DNA of 64,000 nt, taken from positions 1-64,000 of the forward strand of contig NZ_JARVKW010000022.1 of assembly GCF_029813775.1 (NCBI RefSeq). The letters run 5' to 3'. Both the position numbers and the translations under genes were made by a program. The DNA comes from Streptomyces sp. DH24 (GTDB lineage: Bacteria > Actinomycetota > Actinomycetes > Streptomycetales > Streptomycetaceae). Below the pieces are notes generated by a model. It ran no database searches, had not been told where the DNA came from, and saw only the letters and a list, made by a program, of their open reading frames with translations. This document shows, in pieces, positions 49,851-56,972 of this stretch; positions within the stretch are counted from its first letter, which is position 1; the number at the start of each line of letters is the position of its first letter.

Positions 49851-50195
49851 GTTGCCGTTCCACGGGCCGTACGGGCCGTCGCTGCTGGAGCCGCGGTTGC
49901 TGCGGCCGCCGCCCGGCAGGCCGCGCAGCGCGGGACGCACGTCGACCATGTACACGATCGTCGCGATGAGCCCGATGATCGGCAGGAACGACAGGATGTT
50001 GAAGATCAGGTTCACCACGAAGGCGAGCCCGAGGATGATCAGCCAGAACGGCTTGGTCTTCTTGTCCGCGGCGCGGTAGGCGTCCTCACGGCGCGTGGCC
50101 GCGTCGATCAGCGCGAAGCCGCTGAAAAGGATCAGGGCGATGCTCAGCAGCCACATGAACCCCGCGAACCCCTGCATCAGCACAACGTCCACCAC
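49845..50195 (-). CDS. DUF2516 membrane protein
   Basis: A 116-residue protein with two or three membrane helices (FMWLLSIALILFSGFALIDAA, FWLIILGLAFVVNLIFNIL, FLPIIGLIATIVYMVDV) and a polar Gly/Ser/Asn tail, matching the actinobacterial DUF2516 family. No function is known. The GTG at 50195 is used; the ATG at 50177 (MQGFAG) is possible. Confidence 0.85.
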   Translation of the reverse strand: MVDVVLMQGFAGFMWLLSIALILFSGFALIDAATRREDAYRAADKKTKPFWLIILGLAFVVNLIFNILSFLPIIGLIATIVYMVDVRPALRGLPGGGRSNRGSSSDGPYGPWNGNR

Positions 50196-50344
50196 CCGAT
50201 TCGGCTCGTCATTACGCGGTCACCGTACCCGCAACCGCAGGTCCGCTACCCGCTGAACGGGCCGGGCACCACGAGAGTGCCCGGCCGTGTCCGGCAGGTG
50301 CGACCGGTGCCCCGTCACTCGGAGCCCGGTCGCCCTGTGTGCCC

Positions 50345-50932
50345 CTACTTGGCGGGCGGCGTGGTCTTCTTCGCCGTGGTCTTGCGCGGCGTGGTCCGCT
50401 TGGCGGCGTTCGCCTTCTTCGCCGCGTCCGGCTCGGCCTTGGCGTCGGACTTGGTCTCCTGGACCTTGACCGGCTCGGCGTTCGGCTCGACGGCCACGGC
50501 CAGGTCCTCGATCCCCTCGGCGGCCTCGCCGCGCCAGGTCCTCACGGCCTGCTCACCGTGCTCGGCGACCTTCTCGTAGGTCTCCCGGGCCTTGACGGCG
50601 TACTCGGCGGCGCGGCCCACGCCCCGCAGCGCGAGGTCCTGGGCGGTCTCACCGAGCTTCTTCAGGTCGGTGTCGAGGGAGCCGATGAACTCGTTGACCT
50701 TGGTCTGGAGGCTCTCCTGCGTCTCCTTGACGCGGGCGGAGGCCTTCTCCTGGACGGCCTTCGGGTCGGTGCCGCGAACGGCGTCGATGCGGGCCGGGGC
50801 CTCGGCGCGCAGCTGTTCCACCAGGGCCGGCACCTTCTTGGCCTGCTGCAGGGCGAGGTCGGCGGTGCCGGCCGCGAAGTAGAGCGGGGTGGGGTCGCTG
50901 AAGGTCTTGCGCAGGTCGTCGGTGATGGCCAT
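50345..50932 (-). CDS. HBHA-like helical protein with Lys/Ala-rich tail
   Basis: A 195-residue protein: an amphipathic helical body (1-140; AITDDLRKTFSDPTPLYFAAGTADLALQQ start) and a tail with KKxx/AKRTTPRKTTAKKTTPPAK repeats, the layout of mycobacterial heparin-binding hemagglutinin. In Streptomyces the role is not pathogenesis; binding to DNA, glycans or membranes through the tail is plausible. It follows the XRE regulator by 23 nt, so one operon. Confidence 0.83.
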   Translation of the reverse strand: MAITDDLRKTFSDPTPLYFAAGTADLALQQAKKVPALVEQLRAEAPARIDAVRGTDPKAVQEKASARVKETQESLQTKVNEFIGSLDTDLKKLGETAQDLALRGVGRAAEYAVKARETYEKVAEHGEQAVRTWRGEAAEGIEDLAVAVEPNAEPVKVQETKSDAKAEPDAAKKANAAKRTTPRKTTAKKTTPPAK

Positions 50933-50955
50933 GGGATGTTCCTCCCGGGTTGCTT

Positions 50956-51468
50956 TCAGCTGAGGGTTTTCGGGTCCCGCGGTCCGTCGGCCGGGCGGGT
51001 GCCGCCGGCCTGCTGCCGCGGGGCGGCGTCACTGCCGCCGACCGTGCGGGGGTCGCGTACGGCGCTGTCGCCGGCCGTGGTGTCGTCGTCCTGAGCGGGC
51101 TCGTCGGGCTCGTCGGCCCCGAAGCCGTTCTCCTTGCGGAAGGACTCGTAGATCTGGAGCAGCACCTGCTTCTGCCGCGCGTTGAGCGTCGGGTCGGCGA
51201 GGAGGGCGGCGCGCGTCTCCACCTCGTCCCGGTCGCGCTCGGCGTCGAGGATGCCGGCCCGCACGTACAGCGTCTCGGCGGAGATGCGCAGGGCCTTGGC
51301 GACCTGCTGGAGCACCTCCGCGCTCGGCTTGCGCAGCCCGCGCTCGATCTGGCTCAGGTACGGATTGGACACCCCGGCGGCGTCGGCGAGCTGCCGCAGC
51401 GACAGCTGCGCGTTGCGCCGCTGCTCGCGCAGGTACTCACCGAGATTGCCGACGTTGAGCGATGCCAT
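50956..51468 (-). CDS. XRE-family HTH regulator
   Basis: A 170-residue regulator with an N-terminal HTH (LGEYLREQRRNAQLSLRQLADAAGVSNPYLSQIERGLRKPSAEVLQQVAKALRIS, about 6-62) and an acidic disordered C-terminus. The downstream HBHA-like gene is its probable operon partner. A perfect 32-bp palindrome lies 23-55 nt upstream, most likely its own operator. ATG at 51468 has GGAGG very close by. Confidence 0.9.
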   Translation of the reverse strand: MASLNVGNLGEYLREQRRNAQLSLRQLADAAGVSNPYLSQIERGLRKPSAEVLQQVAKALRISAETLYVRAGILDAERDRDEVETRAALLADPTLNARQKQVLLQIYESFRKENGFGADEPDEPAQDDDTTAGDSAVRDPRTVGGSDAAPRQQAGGTRPADGPRDPKTLS

Positions 51469-51491
51469 GCCTCCACCATGCCGCAGCTTGC

Positions 51492-51523
51492 TAACTATTG
51501 CAAGCAGGTGCTTGCAATAGTTA
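51492..51523. promoter_or_regulatory. 32-bp perfect palindrome, XRE operator candidate
   Basis: Arms TAACTATTGCAAGC (51492-51505) and GCTTGCAATAGTTA (51510-51523) match perfectly around AGGT. The AT-rich arms stand out from their surroundings. Placed at the promoter of the XRE-HBHA operon and also 208 nt upstream of the MerR gene. Confidence 0.88.
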
Positions 51524-51730
51524 CGCCACGCGGGGAGCGTCGACAGCGCGGCCGTCACTCCTCGGCCGGACGTCTGCCCGTCCGCCGCGCGGTCACACGT
51601 CCGGCGGAACGTCACCGGGGCGCCGTCCGCCGCCGGCGTCTCCCCGCATCCGTCAGCCATGCGGCCGAACCTGCACGGCCCGCTGCGGGCGTGCCCGCCG
51701 CTTCCCCAAGACAGGCCTCACGATGGGCAT

Positions 51731-52552
51731 ATGTCAGAAATGATGGTCATCGGGGATTTCGCCGCCCTCAGCCGGCTCAGCCACAAGGCGCTGTGCCTGT
51801 ACGCGGACAAGGGCCTGCTGGAGCCCGCCCACGTCGATCCCGACACCCGAGTACGCCACTACCTCCCGGACCAGCTGCGGCGGGCCCGGCTGATCACCCT
51901 GCTGCGGGCCGTCGGCATGCCGCTGGGCCTGATCGGGACCGTCCTGTCGGCGGACGGCGAGCGCGCCGCGGAACTGGTCGGCGACTACTGGCGGACCCAC
52001 GACCGCGAGCACCGGGCCCGCCGGCCCCTCGTGAGCCAGGTCCAGGACGCCCTGCGGGGACGGACGACCGACACGTACCTGATCGAGGAGCGCGAGACGG
52101 GCGAGCAGAAGGTCGTCTTCGTGCAGGGGCACGTGACGGCCGAGGGTCTGCCGGAGTTCCTCCGCGCGGCCACCGAGGAACTGTTCGGCCACCTGCGCGC
52201 GGGCGGCGGCTGCCCGTCCGGTCCGGTGTTCGCCGTCTACCACGGGCTGGTCGACCAGGACGGCGACGGGCCGGTCCAGGTGTGCGTGCCGACGGACGGT
52301 CCCGTCGAGCCCGCCGGGCGCGTCGGGCTGCGGGTGGAGCCGGCGCACCGGCAGGCGTACACCGAACTCCGCAAGGGCCAGGGCGCGTACGCGACGGTGG
52401 CGGGTGCCTTCGACGCGGTCGCCTCCTGGCTGCACGGGCGGGGACTGCGTCCGAGCGCGTCCGCGCGCGAGATCTACTACCCGAACTGGTCCCACGCCGG
52501 GCCGGACGAGCACGTCATGGACGTCGCCGTGCCCTTCGCCGCCGCCGTGTGA
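51731..52552 (+). CDS. MerR-family regulator with GyrI-like effector domain
   Basis: A 273-residue BmrR-like regulator: winged helix (MVIGDFAALSRLSHKALCLYADKGLLEPAHVDPDTRVRHY, 4-45), a linking coiled coil (85-125), and a C-terminal GyrI-like drug-binding domain (about 125-273; FVQGHVTAEGLPEFLRAATEELFGHL, REIYYPNWSHAGPDEHVMDVAVPF). Likely senses a hydrophobic ligand. No efflux gene is adjacent. Divergent from the XRE gene. Confidence 0.9.
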   Translation: MSEMMVIGDFAALSRLSHKALCLYADKGLLEPAHVDPDTRVRHYLPDQLRRARLITLLRAVGMPLGLIGTVLSADGERAAELVGDYWRTHDREHRARRPLVSQVQDALRGRTTDTYLIEERETGEQKVVFVQGHVTAEGLPEFLRAATEELFGHLRAGGGCPSGPVFAVYHGLVDQDGDGPVQVCVPTDGPVEPAGRVGLRVEPAHRQAYTELRKGQGAYATVAGAFDAVASWLHGRGLRPSASAREIYYPNWSHAGPDEHVMDVAVPFAAAV

Positions 52553-52692
52553 GCCCGTCCGCGCGCCGACGCCAACACCCACTTTTTTGTGCGTACTTGG
52601 CAGCGCATCACTCCTGCGCCGAAGCTGGTCCCGGGCAGCCGGCGCGGACGGACGCGGACAGAGCGAAGGAGACGGAGGACTTGGTGCGCCGG

Positions 52693-53052
52693 TCAGGGGG
52701 CCGGGGCCGGTTCCGTGGCCGGTCCGGCCAGGTTCGCCAGGCGGCGGTGACCCCAGTCGGAGAGCGGGGCCAGCGCCTCGGACAGGTCGCGGCCGAAGTC
52801 GGTCAGTGAGTACTCCGTCTTCGGCGGCAGCACGTCGTACACCTCCCGCCGCACCAGCCCGTCCGTCTCCATCTCGCGCAGTGCCTGGGTCAGCACCTTC
52901 TCGCTGAGGCCGGGCAGTTGCCGGCGCAGTTCGGCCGGGCGGCGCGGGCCCGGCTCCAGCAGCCAGAGCAGCGCGGTCTTCCACTTGCCGTCGATCACGG
53001 CGATCGCGGCGGTCACTCCGCAGACGTTCAGGTCCTGGCGCCGGCGCGTCAT
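52693..53052 (-). CDS. HxlR-family winged-helix regulator
   Basis: A 119-residue HxlR protein (CGVTAAIAVIDGKWKTALLWLLEPGPRRPAELRRQLPGLSEKVLTQALREMETDGLVRREVYDVLPPKTEYSLTDFG). The single Cys near residue 11 matches the redox-sensing Cys of YodB/HypR types, so quinone or thiol sensing is possible. Divergent from the imine-reductase-like gene, its likely target. Confidence 0.92.
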   Translation of the reverse strand: MTRRRQDLNVCGVTAAIAVIDGKWKTALLWLLEPGPRRPAELRRQLPGLSEKVLTQALREMETDGLVRREVYDVLPPKTEYSLTDFGRDLSEALAPLSDWGHRRLANLAGPATEPAPAP

Positions 53053-53068
53053 CGCTCGCCCCCGTTTC

Positions 53069-53093
53069 TCACCATTCGCGTTGTCACCATTCG
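53069..53093. promoter_or_regulatory. Direct repeat TCACCATTCG, HxlR operator candidate
   Basis: TCACCATTCG occurs at 53069-53078 and 53084-53093, a 15-bp period, midway between the divergent HxlR and oxidoreductase genes. Confidence 0.65.
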
Positions 53094-53136
53094 TGGTTTT
53101 CGAAGAGCACGGCAAAGAGCTGAAGAGGAGTTCCTC

Positions 53137-54033
53137 ATGCACACGCAGTCCCCTCCCGGTGACCAGTCTGCCGTCACCGTCCTCGGTCTGGGGCCGATGG
53201 GCCGGGCCCTCGCCGGCGCGTTCCTCGACGCGGGTCTGCGGACCACCGTCTGGAACCGCACCCCCGGCCGGGACCGGGACCTCGTCGCCCGTGGCGCCCG
53301 GACCGCCGCGTCCGCCGCGGAGGCCGTCGCGGCCGGTCCCCTGACCGTCGTCTGCGTGGTCAACTACGACGCTGCCGACGCCGTCCTGCGGCAGGACGAC
53401 GTGACCGCGGCCCTCAAGGGACGCACGGTCGTCAATCTGAGCGCCGACACCCCGGACCGCGCCCGGGACACGGCCGACTGGGCCGCCCGGCACGGCGTCC
53501 GCTACCTGGACGGCGCGATCATGACGCCGACCCCGACGATCGGGACGCCCGACGCGGTGTTCCTGCACAGCGGTCCCGCCGGCCTCTACGCGGAGCACCG
53601 GCCCGTCCTGGACGCGCTCGGCGGCACCCACACCCACCTCGGCGAGGAGGTGGGCCGCGCCGCCGCCTACGACATCGCGCTGCTCGACATCTTCTGGACC
53701 GCGATGACCGGCTACGCGCACGCCCTCGCCGTGGCGCGGGCCGAGGGTGTCACGGCGGGCGAACTCGCGCCGTTCGCCCGGGGCATCGGCGCGATCCTGC
53801 CGCCGCTGTTCGAGGAGGGCGCACGGGAGACGGACGCCGGCACCTTCCCGGGCGACGGCAATCCGCTGACGTCCGCCGTGTCGTCCATGGCCCATGTCGT
53901 GCAGGTCTCCGAGTCGCACGGCATCGACGCGGGCGTGATGCGCGCGGCGGAGGGCCTGGCCCGCCGCACCATCGGACTCGGCCACGGCGCCGACGGCTTC
54001 GTCCGCGTCGCGGAGGTACTGGGCAGGCGGTGA
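53137..54033 (+). CDS. NAD(P)-dependent oxidoreductase, imine-reductase-like
   Basis: A 298-residue beta-hydroxyacid-dehydrogenase-fold protein. Rossmann motif VTVLGLGPMGRALAGAFLDAG, NADP-type residues in WNRTPGRDRDL, and the central helix DIALLDIFWTAMTGYAHALAVARAEG typical of imine reductases, where the usual catalytic Lys is replaced. It is probably regulated by the divergent HxlR protein. Substrate unknown. ATG at 53137 has GAAGAGGAG. Confidence 0.87.
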   Translation: MHTQSPPGDQSAVTVLGLGPMGRALAGAFLDAGLRTTVWNRTPGRDRDLVARGARTAASAAEAVAAGPLTVVCVVNYDAADAVLRQDDVTAALKGRTVVNLSADTPDRARDTADWAARHGVRYLDGAIMTPTPTIGTPDAVFLHSGPAGLYAEHRPVLDALGGTHTHLGEEVGRAAAYDIALLDIFWTAMTGYAHALAVARAEGVTAGELAPFARGIGAILPPLFEEGARETDAGTFPGDGNPLTSAVSSMAHVVQVSESHGIDAGVMRAAEGLARRTIGLGHGADGFVRVAEVLGRR

Positions 54034-54145
54034 ACGGGGGCGGCCGGTGCGGGCGGAGGCCGGGGGAGCCGCGCGCCGGGCACCCACGGCCGGCAGCCGC
54101 CCGCCGCGCACCTATGGGGATGCGGGCGGGTCAAGTCGAGTGGCC

Positions 54146-56185
54146 CTAGAACGGCAACGGCCTCGCGTGCACCACGTCCAGGCGGGACACCGCCCGCGTG
54201 AGCACCACGTACAGCCGGTGTGCCCCGCGTTCCTCCGCCTCCGCGATGGCCGCCGGTTCCACGGCGACGACATGGTCGTACTCCAGTCCCTTGACCAGGA
54301 TCGCCGGGACCACGGTCACGCGGGCGGCGAGGTCCGCGGGGCCCGCCGCCGGGACGCCGGCCGCGTCCAGGGCGCGGCGCAGGCGGGGTACGTCGTGGTC
54401 GGCGGCGACGACGCCGACGGAGCCCTCGCGGGTGAGGGCGTCGCGTACGGCGGTGACGACCGTGTCGGGCACGTCGTCGGGCGGGGTCGCGCGCAGGCGG
54501 AGTCCGCCGTCGCCGCGCAGGGACCGGGCCGGCGGGACGTCGACGTCCAGGCGCCCGAGCAGCCGGTTGGTGAGCGCGACGACCGCGCGCGGCACCCGGA
54601 ACCCGGTGGTCAGCGGCACCACGGCCGCATCCGGTTTCCCCAGGTGGCGCAGGAGCTCCGGCCACGAGCGCGCCGCCCAGGGGGTGGTGCCCTGCGCCAG
54701 GTCGCCGAGCACGGTCAGCGAGCCGAACGCGGACCGGCGGGCGACGGCCCGGCACTCCATCGGCGACAGGTCCTGCGCCTCGTCCACGACGACATGGCCG
54801 TAGCTCTCGGGGTGTTCGACGAGCCCGGCGACCTCGTCGAGGAGGACCAGGTCGGCGGCCGACCAGCGCGCCGACTTCCACGACCTCGGCGGTCTCGCCC
54901 ACAGCAGCGCCTTCTGTTCGTCCGCGTCCAGGAGCCCGTGGGCGGCGGCGGCCAGCGCGGCCGGGTCGGCGAGCAGCCCGGCCACCACCTCCTCCGGGCG
55001 TACCCGGGGCCAGACGGCGTCGACGTACGCGCCGACCGGCCGTGCCCGTTCGATCTTGCGCACCCAGGCGGTGCCGCGCGGCCCGCTGCGCCGTTCGGCC
55101 CGGTCGCGCAGGCAGTGCACGATCCGGGTCCGCACCCGCTCCCGCCCGACGGCGTACGGCGGCTCCTCGGCCAGCACGTCCGCCACGATGCCCGCGAGTT
55201 CGTCGCCCGGAATCCGCCAGCGGTAGGCACCGTCCGGGACGGCGAGGGAGTCGGCGCGGTCGGCGCGCACGCGCGCGTACAGGGCGCGGCGCAGCACCTC
55301 GGCCGTCCGGGCGTCGTGCTTGACGGCGGCGGCCCGCTCGTCGTCGGTGCCGGTGACCGGATGGAGCGCGATCTCGTCGGCGAGCGTCGACTGCCGGACG
55401 CCGGTCTCGCCGAGGGCGGGCAGGACTTCGGAGATGTACAACAGGAAGGTGCGGTTGGGTCCGAGGATGAGCAGGCCGCCGCGCCGGATGCGCTGGGGGT
55501 GGGTGTAGAGCAGGTAGGCGGCCCGGTGCAGGCCGACGGCGGTCTTGCCGGTGCCGGGGGCGCCCTGGACGCACACCGACCGGCCCAGGTCGCCGCGTAC
55601 GAGGTCGTCCTGCTCGGGCTGGATGGTCGCGGCGATGTCGCGCATGGGCCCGACGCGGGGCCGTTCGATCTCGCGGGCGACCAGTTCGCCGTCCCGCGAC
55701 TCGCCCTCGGTCAGGTGCTCGTCCTCCAGGCCGGTGAGGTCGGCGCTGTCGCCCCGGCTGCCGGGGGCCCAGCCGAACCGGCGGCGGACGGCGACGCCCT
55801 GCGGGTCGCGGGCGCTCGCCTGGTAGAAGGCGCGGGAGACGGGGGCGCGCCAGTCGACGACCAGGGGCGGGGCGGCGAGGTCCTCGGTGATCCGCAGCCG
55901 GCCGATGTGCAGGGCGCGTCCGGTGTCGTCCGGGGCGGCGTCCGGGGTGAGGTCAAGCCGCCCGAAGAACAGGGGCCCCTCGGGCAGTTCGCGCAGTTCC
56001 CCGGCCCGGCTGCGCAGGCGGTGTCCGAGGACTTCGGCGTCGGCGCCGGAGGCGGAGACGTCCTCGCCGGTGACGACGTGTTCGCGGGCGCCGTCGACCA
56101 TGGCGGCGAGGGCGGCGCGGCAGCGGTCGTGGTGGGCGCGTTCCCGGGCGAGGGCGTGCTGGAGGGCAGGTTCGGTCGACGTCAT
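54146..56185 (-). CDS. HelD/HelR-type superfamily I helicase-like protein
   Basis: A 679-residue UvrD-like protein of the HelD family that binds RNA polymerase, recycles stalled enzyme and in some streptomycetes (HelR) displaces rifamycins. It has an N-terminal coiled arm (1-60), Walker A APGTGKTAVGLH (near residue 215), Walker B/DEAQ motif VVVDEAQDLSPME, LTTGFRVPRAVV, and LVKGLEYDHVVAVEP plus VLTRAVSRLDVVH (motifs V and VI). No rifamycin-associated element is seen upstream, and whether this copy gives resistance is unknown. It follows a TetR gene with a palindrome in its promoter. Confidence 0.88.
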   Translation of the reverse strand: MTSTEPALQHALARERAHHDRCRAALAAMVDGAREHVVTGEDVSASGADAEVLGHRLRSRAGELRELPEGPLFFGRLDLTPDAAPDDTGRALHIGRLRITEDLAAPPLVVDWRAPVSRAFYQASARDPQGVAVRRRFGWAPGSRGDSADLTGLEDEHLTEGESRDGELVAREIERPRVGPMRDIAATIQPEQDDLVRGDLGRSVCVQGAPGTGKTAVGLHRAAYLLYTHPQRIRRGGLLILGPNRTFLLYISEVLPALGETGVRQSTLADEIALHPVTGTDDERAAAVKHDARTAEVLRRALYARVRADRADSLAVPDGAYRWRIPGDELAGIVADVLAEEPPYAVGRERVRTRIVHCLRDRAERRSGPRGTAWVRKIERARPVGAYVDAVWPRVRPEEVVAGLLADPAALAAAAHGLLDADEQKALLWARPPRSWKSARWSAADLVLLDEVAGLVEHPESYGHVVVDEAQDLSPMECRAVARRSAFGSLTVLGDLAQGTTPWAARSWPELLRHLGKPDAAVVPLTTGFRVPRAVVALTNRLLGRLDVDVPPARSLRGDGGLRLRATPPDDVPDTVVTAVRDALTREGSVGVVAADHDVPRLRRALDAAGVPAAGPADLAARVTVVPAILVKGLEYDHVVAVEPAAIAEAEERGAHRLYVVLTRAVSRLDVVHARPLPF

Positions 56186-56203
56186 TCCCCGGACGGTACC
56201 GGA

Positions 56204-56224
56204 AAATGTAACTGAGTTAAATTT
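56204..56224. promoter_or_regulatory. AT-rich palindrome before the helicase gene (TetR operator candidate)
   Basis: Arms AAAT-G-TAACT and AGTTA-A-ATTT around a central G give ten pairs with one mismatch, 19 nt upstream of the helicase start. AT-rich, unlike its surroundings; the TetR gene begins 650 nt upstream on the same strand. Confidence 0.75.
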
Positions 56225-56267
56225 CTAACCACGCTTCATATTGTCGGTGACCGAGGCCCGCCGGACG

Positions 56268-56876
56268 TCACGGGGCGAGGTGCGGCAGCCCTGCCTCCAG
56301 CCTCCCGAACGCCCGCTCCGCCGCCGCCACGGCGTCCGCCCGTACGTCGGCCGCGCGCTCACCGGCCGCGATCCGGCGCCAGTTCTCCAGGGCGAGGACC
56401 CGCTGGACGGCGACGATCTGCCCGGCGGCCAGCCGGGCGTCCAGGTCGCCGCCGAGGGCGTCCGCCAGCGCGGCCTCCGCGCGCTCCTGGTGCGCGTGGA
56501 GCCGGGCCCTCAGGGCGGGAGTGCCGTAGAGCAGGGTGTGGAAGGCCAGCACCTCCGGGTCGTCGTTGAGCCCGGTGACCGGGTCGTGGCGCTCCAGCCC
56601 GGCGAGGAAGTGCCGCCGCAGCGCACCGAGCGGGGTCGGCCCCTCGGCCACCACCCGCGCCGCCTCCCCCTCGTGGTCGGCGATCCGGTACAGGACGAGG
56701 TCCTCCTTCGCCGGGAAGTACCGGAACAGCGTCGGCTTGGAGATCTCGGCGGCGGCGGCGACCTCGGCGACGGACACCGCGTCGAAGCCCTTCTCCAGGA
56801 CGAGCCGCACGGCGATGTCCGACACGACCTGGTACATCCGCCGCTTCTTGCGCTCACGCAGCCCGATCTCAGCCAT
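56268..56876 (-). CDS. TetR-family regulator
   Basis: A 202-residue repressor: HTH at 10-55 (MYQVVSDIAVRLVLEKGFDAVSVAEVAAAAEISKPTLFRYFPAKEDLVLYRI), followed by a helical ligand domain rich in Ala and Leu. The only gene immediately downstream is the helicase, so control of it through the palindrome is the simplest reading. Confidence 0.92.
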   Translation of the reverse strand: MAEIGLRERKKRRMYQVVSDIAVRLVLEKGFDAVSVAEVAAAAEISKPTLFRYFPAKEDLVLYRIADHEGEAARVVAEGPTPLGALRRHFLAGLERHDPVTGLNDDPEVLAFHTLLYGTPALRARLHAHQERAEAALADALGGDLDARLAAGQIVAVQRVLALENWRRIAAGERAADVRADAVAAAERAFGRLEAGLPHLAP

Positions 56877-56972
56877 ACGGCGAGCCTACGCACCACGGCG
56901 CGGCTCCCCCCGGCCCCCGGCCGCGCAGGGCTGCTCCCCCGGCCCGCCCGCGCGGCGCGGGTCCGGTCCGCG

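Noticed and set aside
56186..56267. Rifamycin-associated element before the HelD-type gene
   Set aside because: No GC-rich 19-bp inverted repeat of that type is present; the only palindrome is AT-rich.
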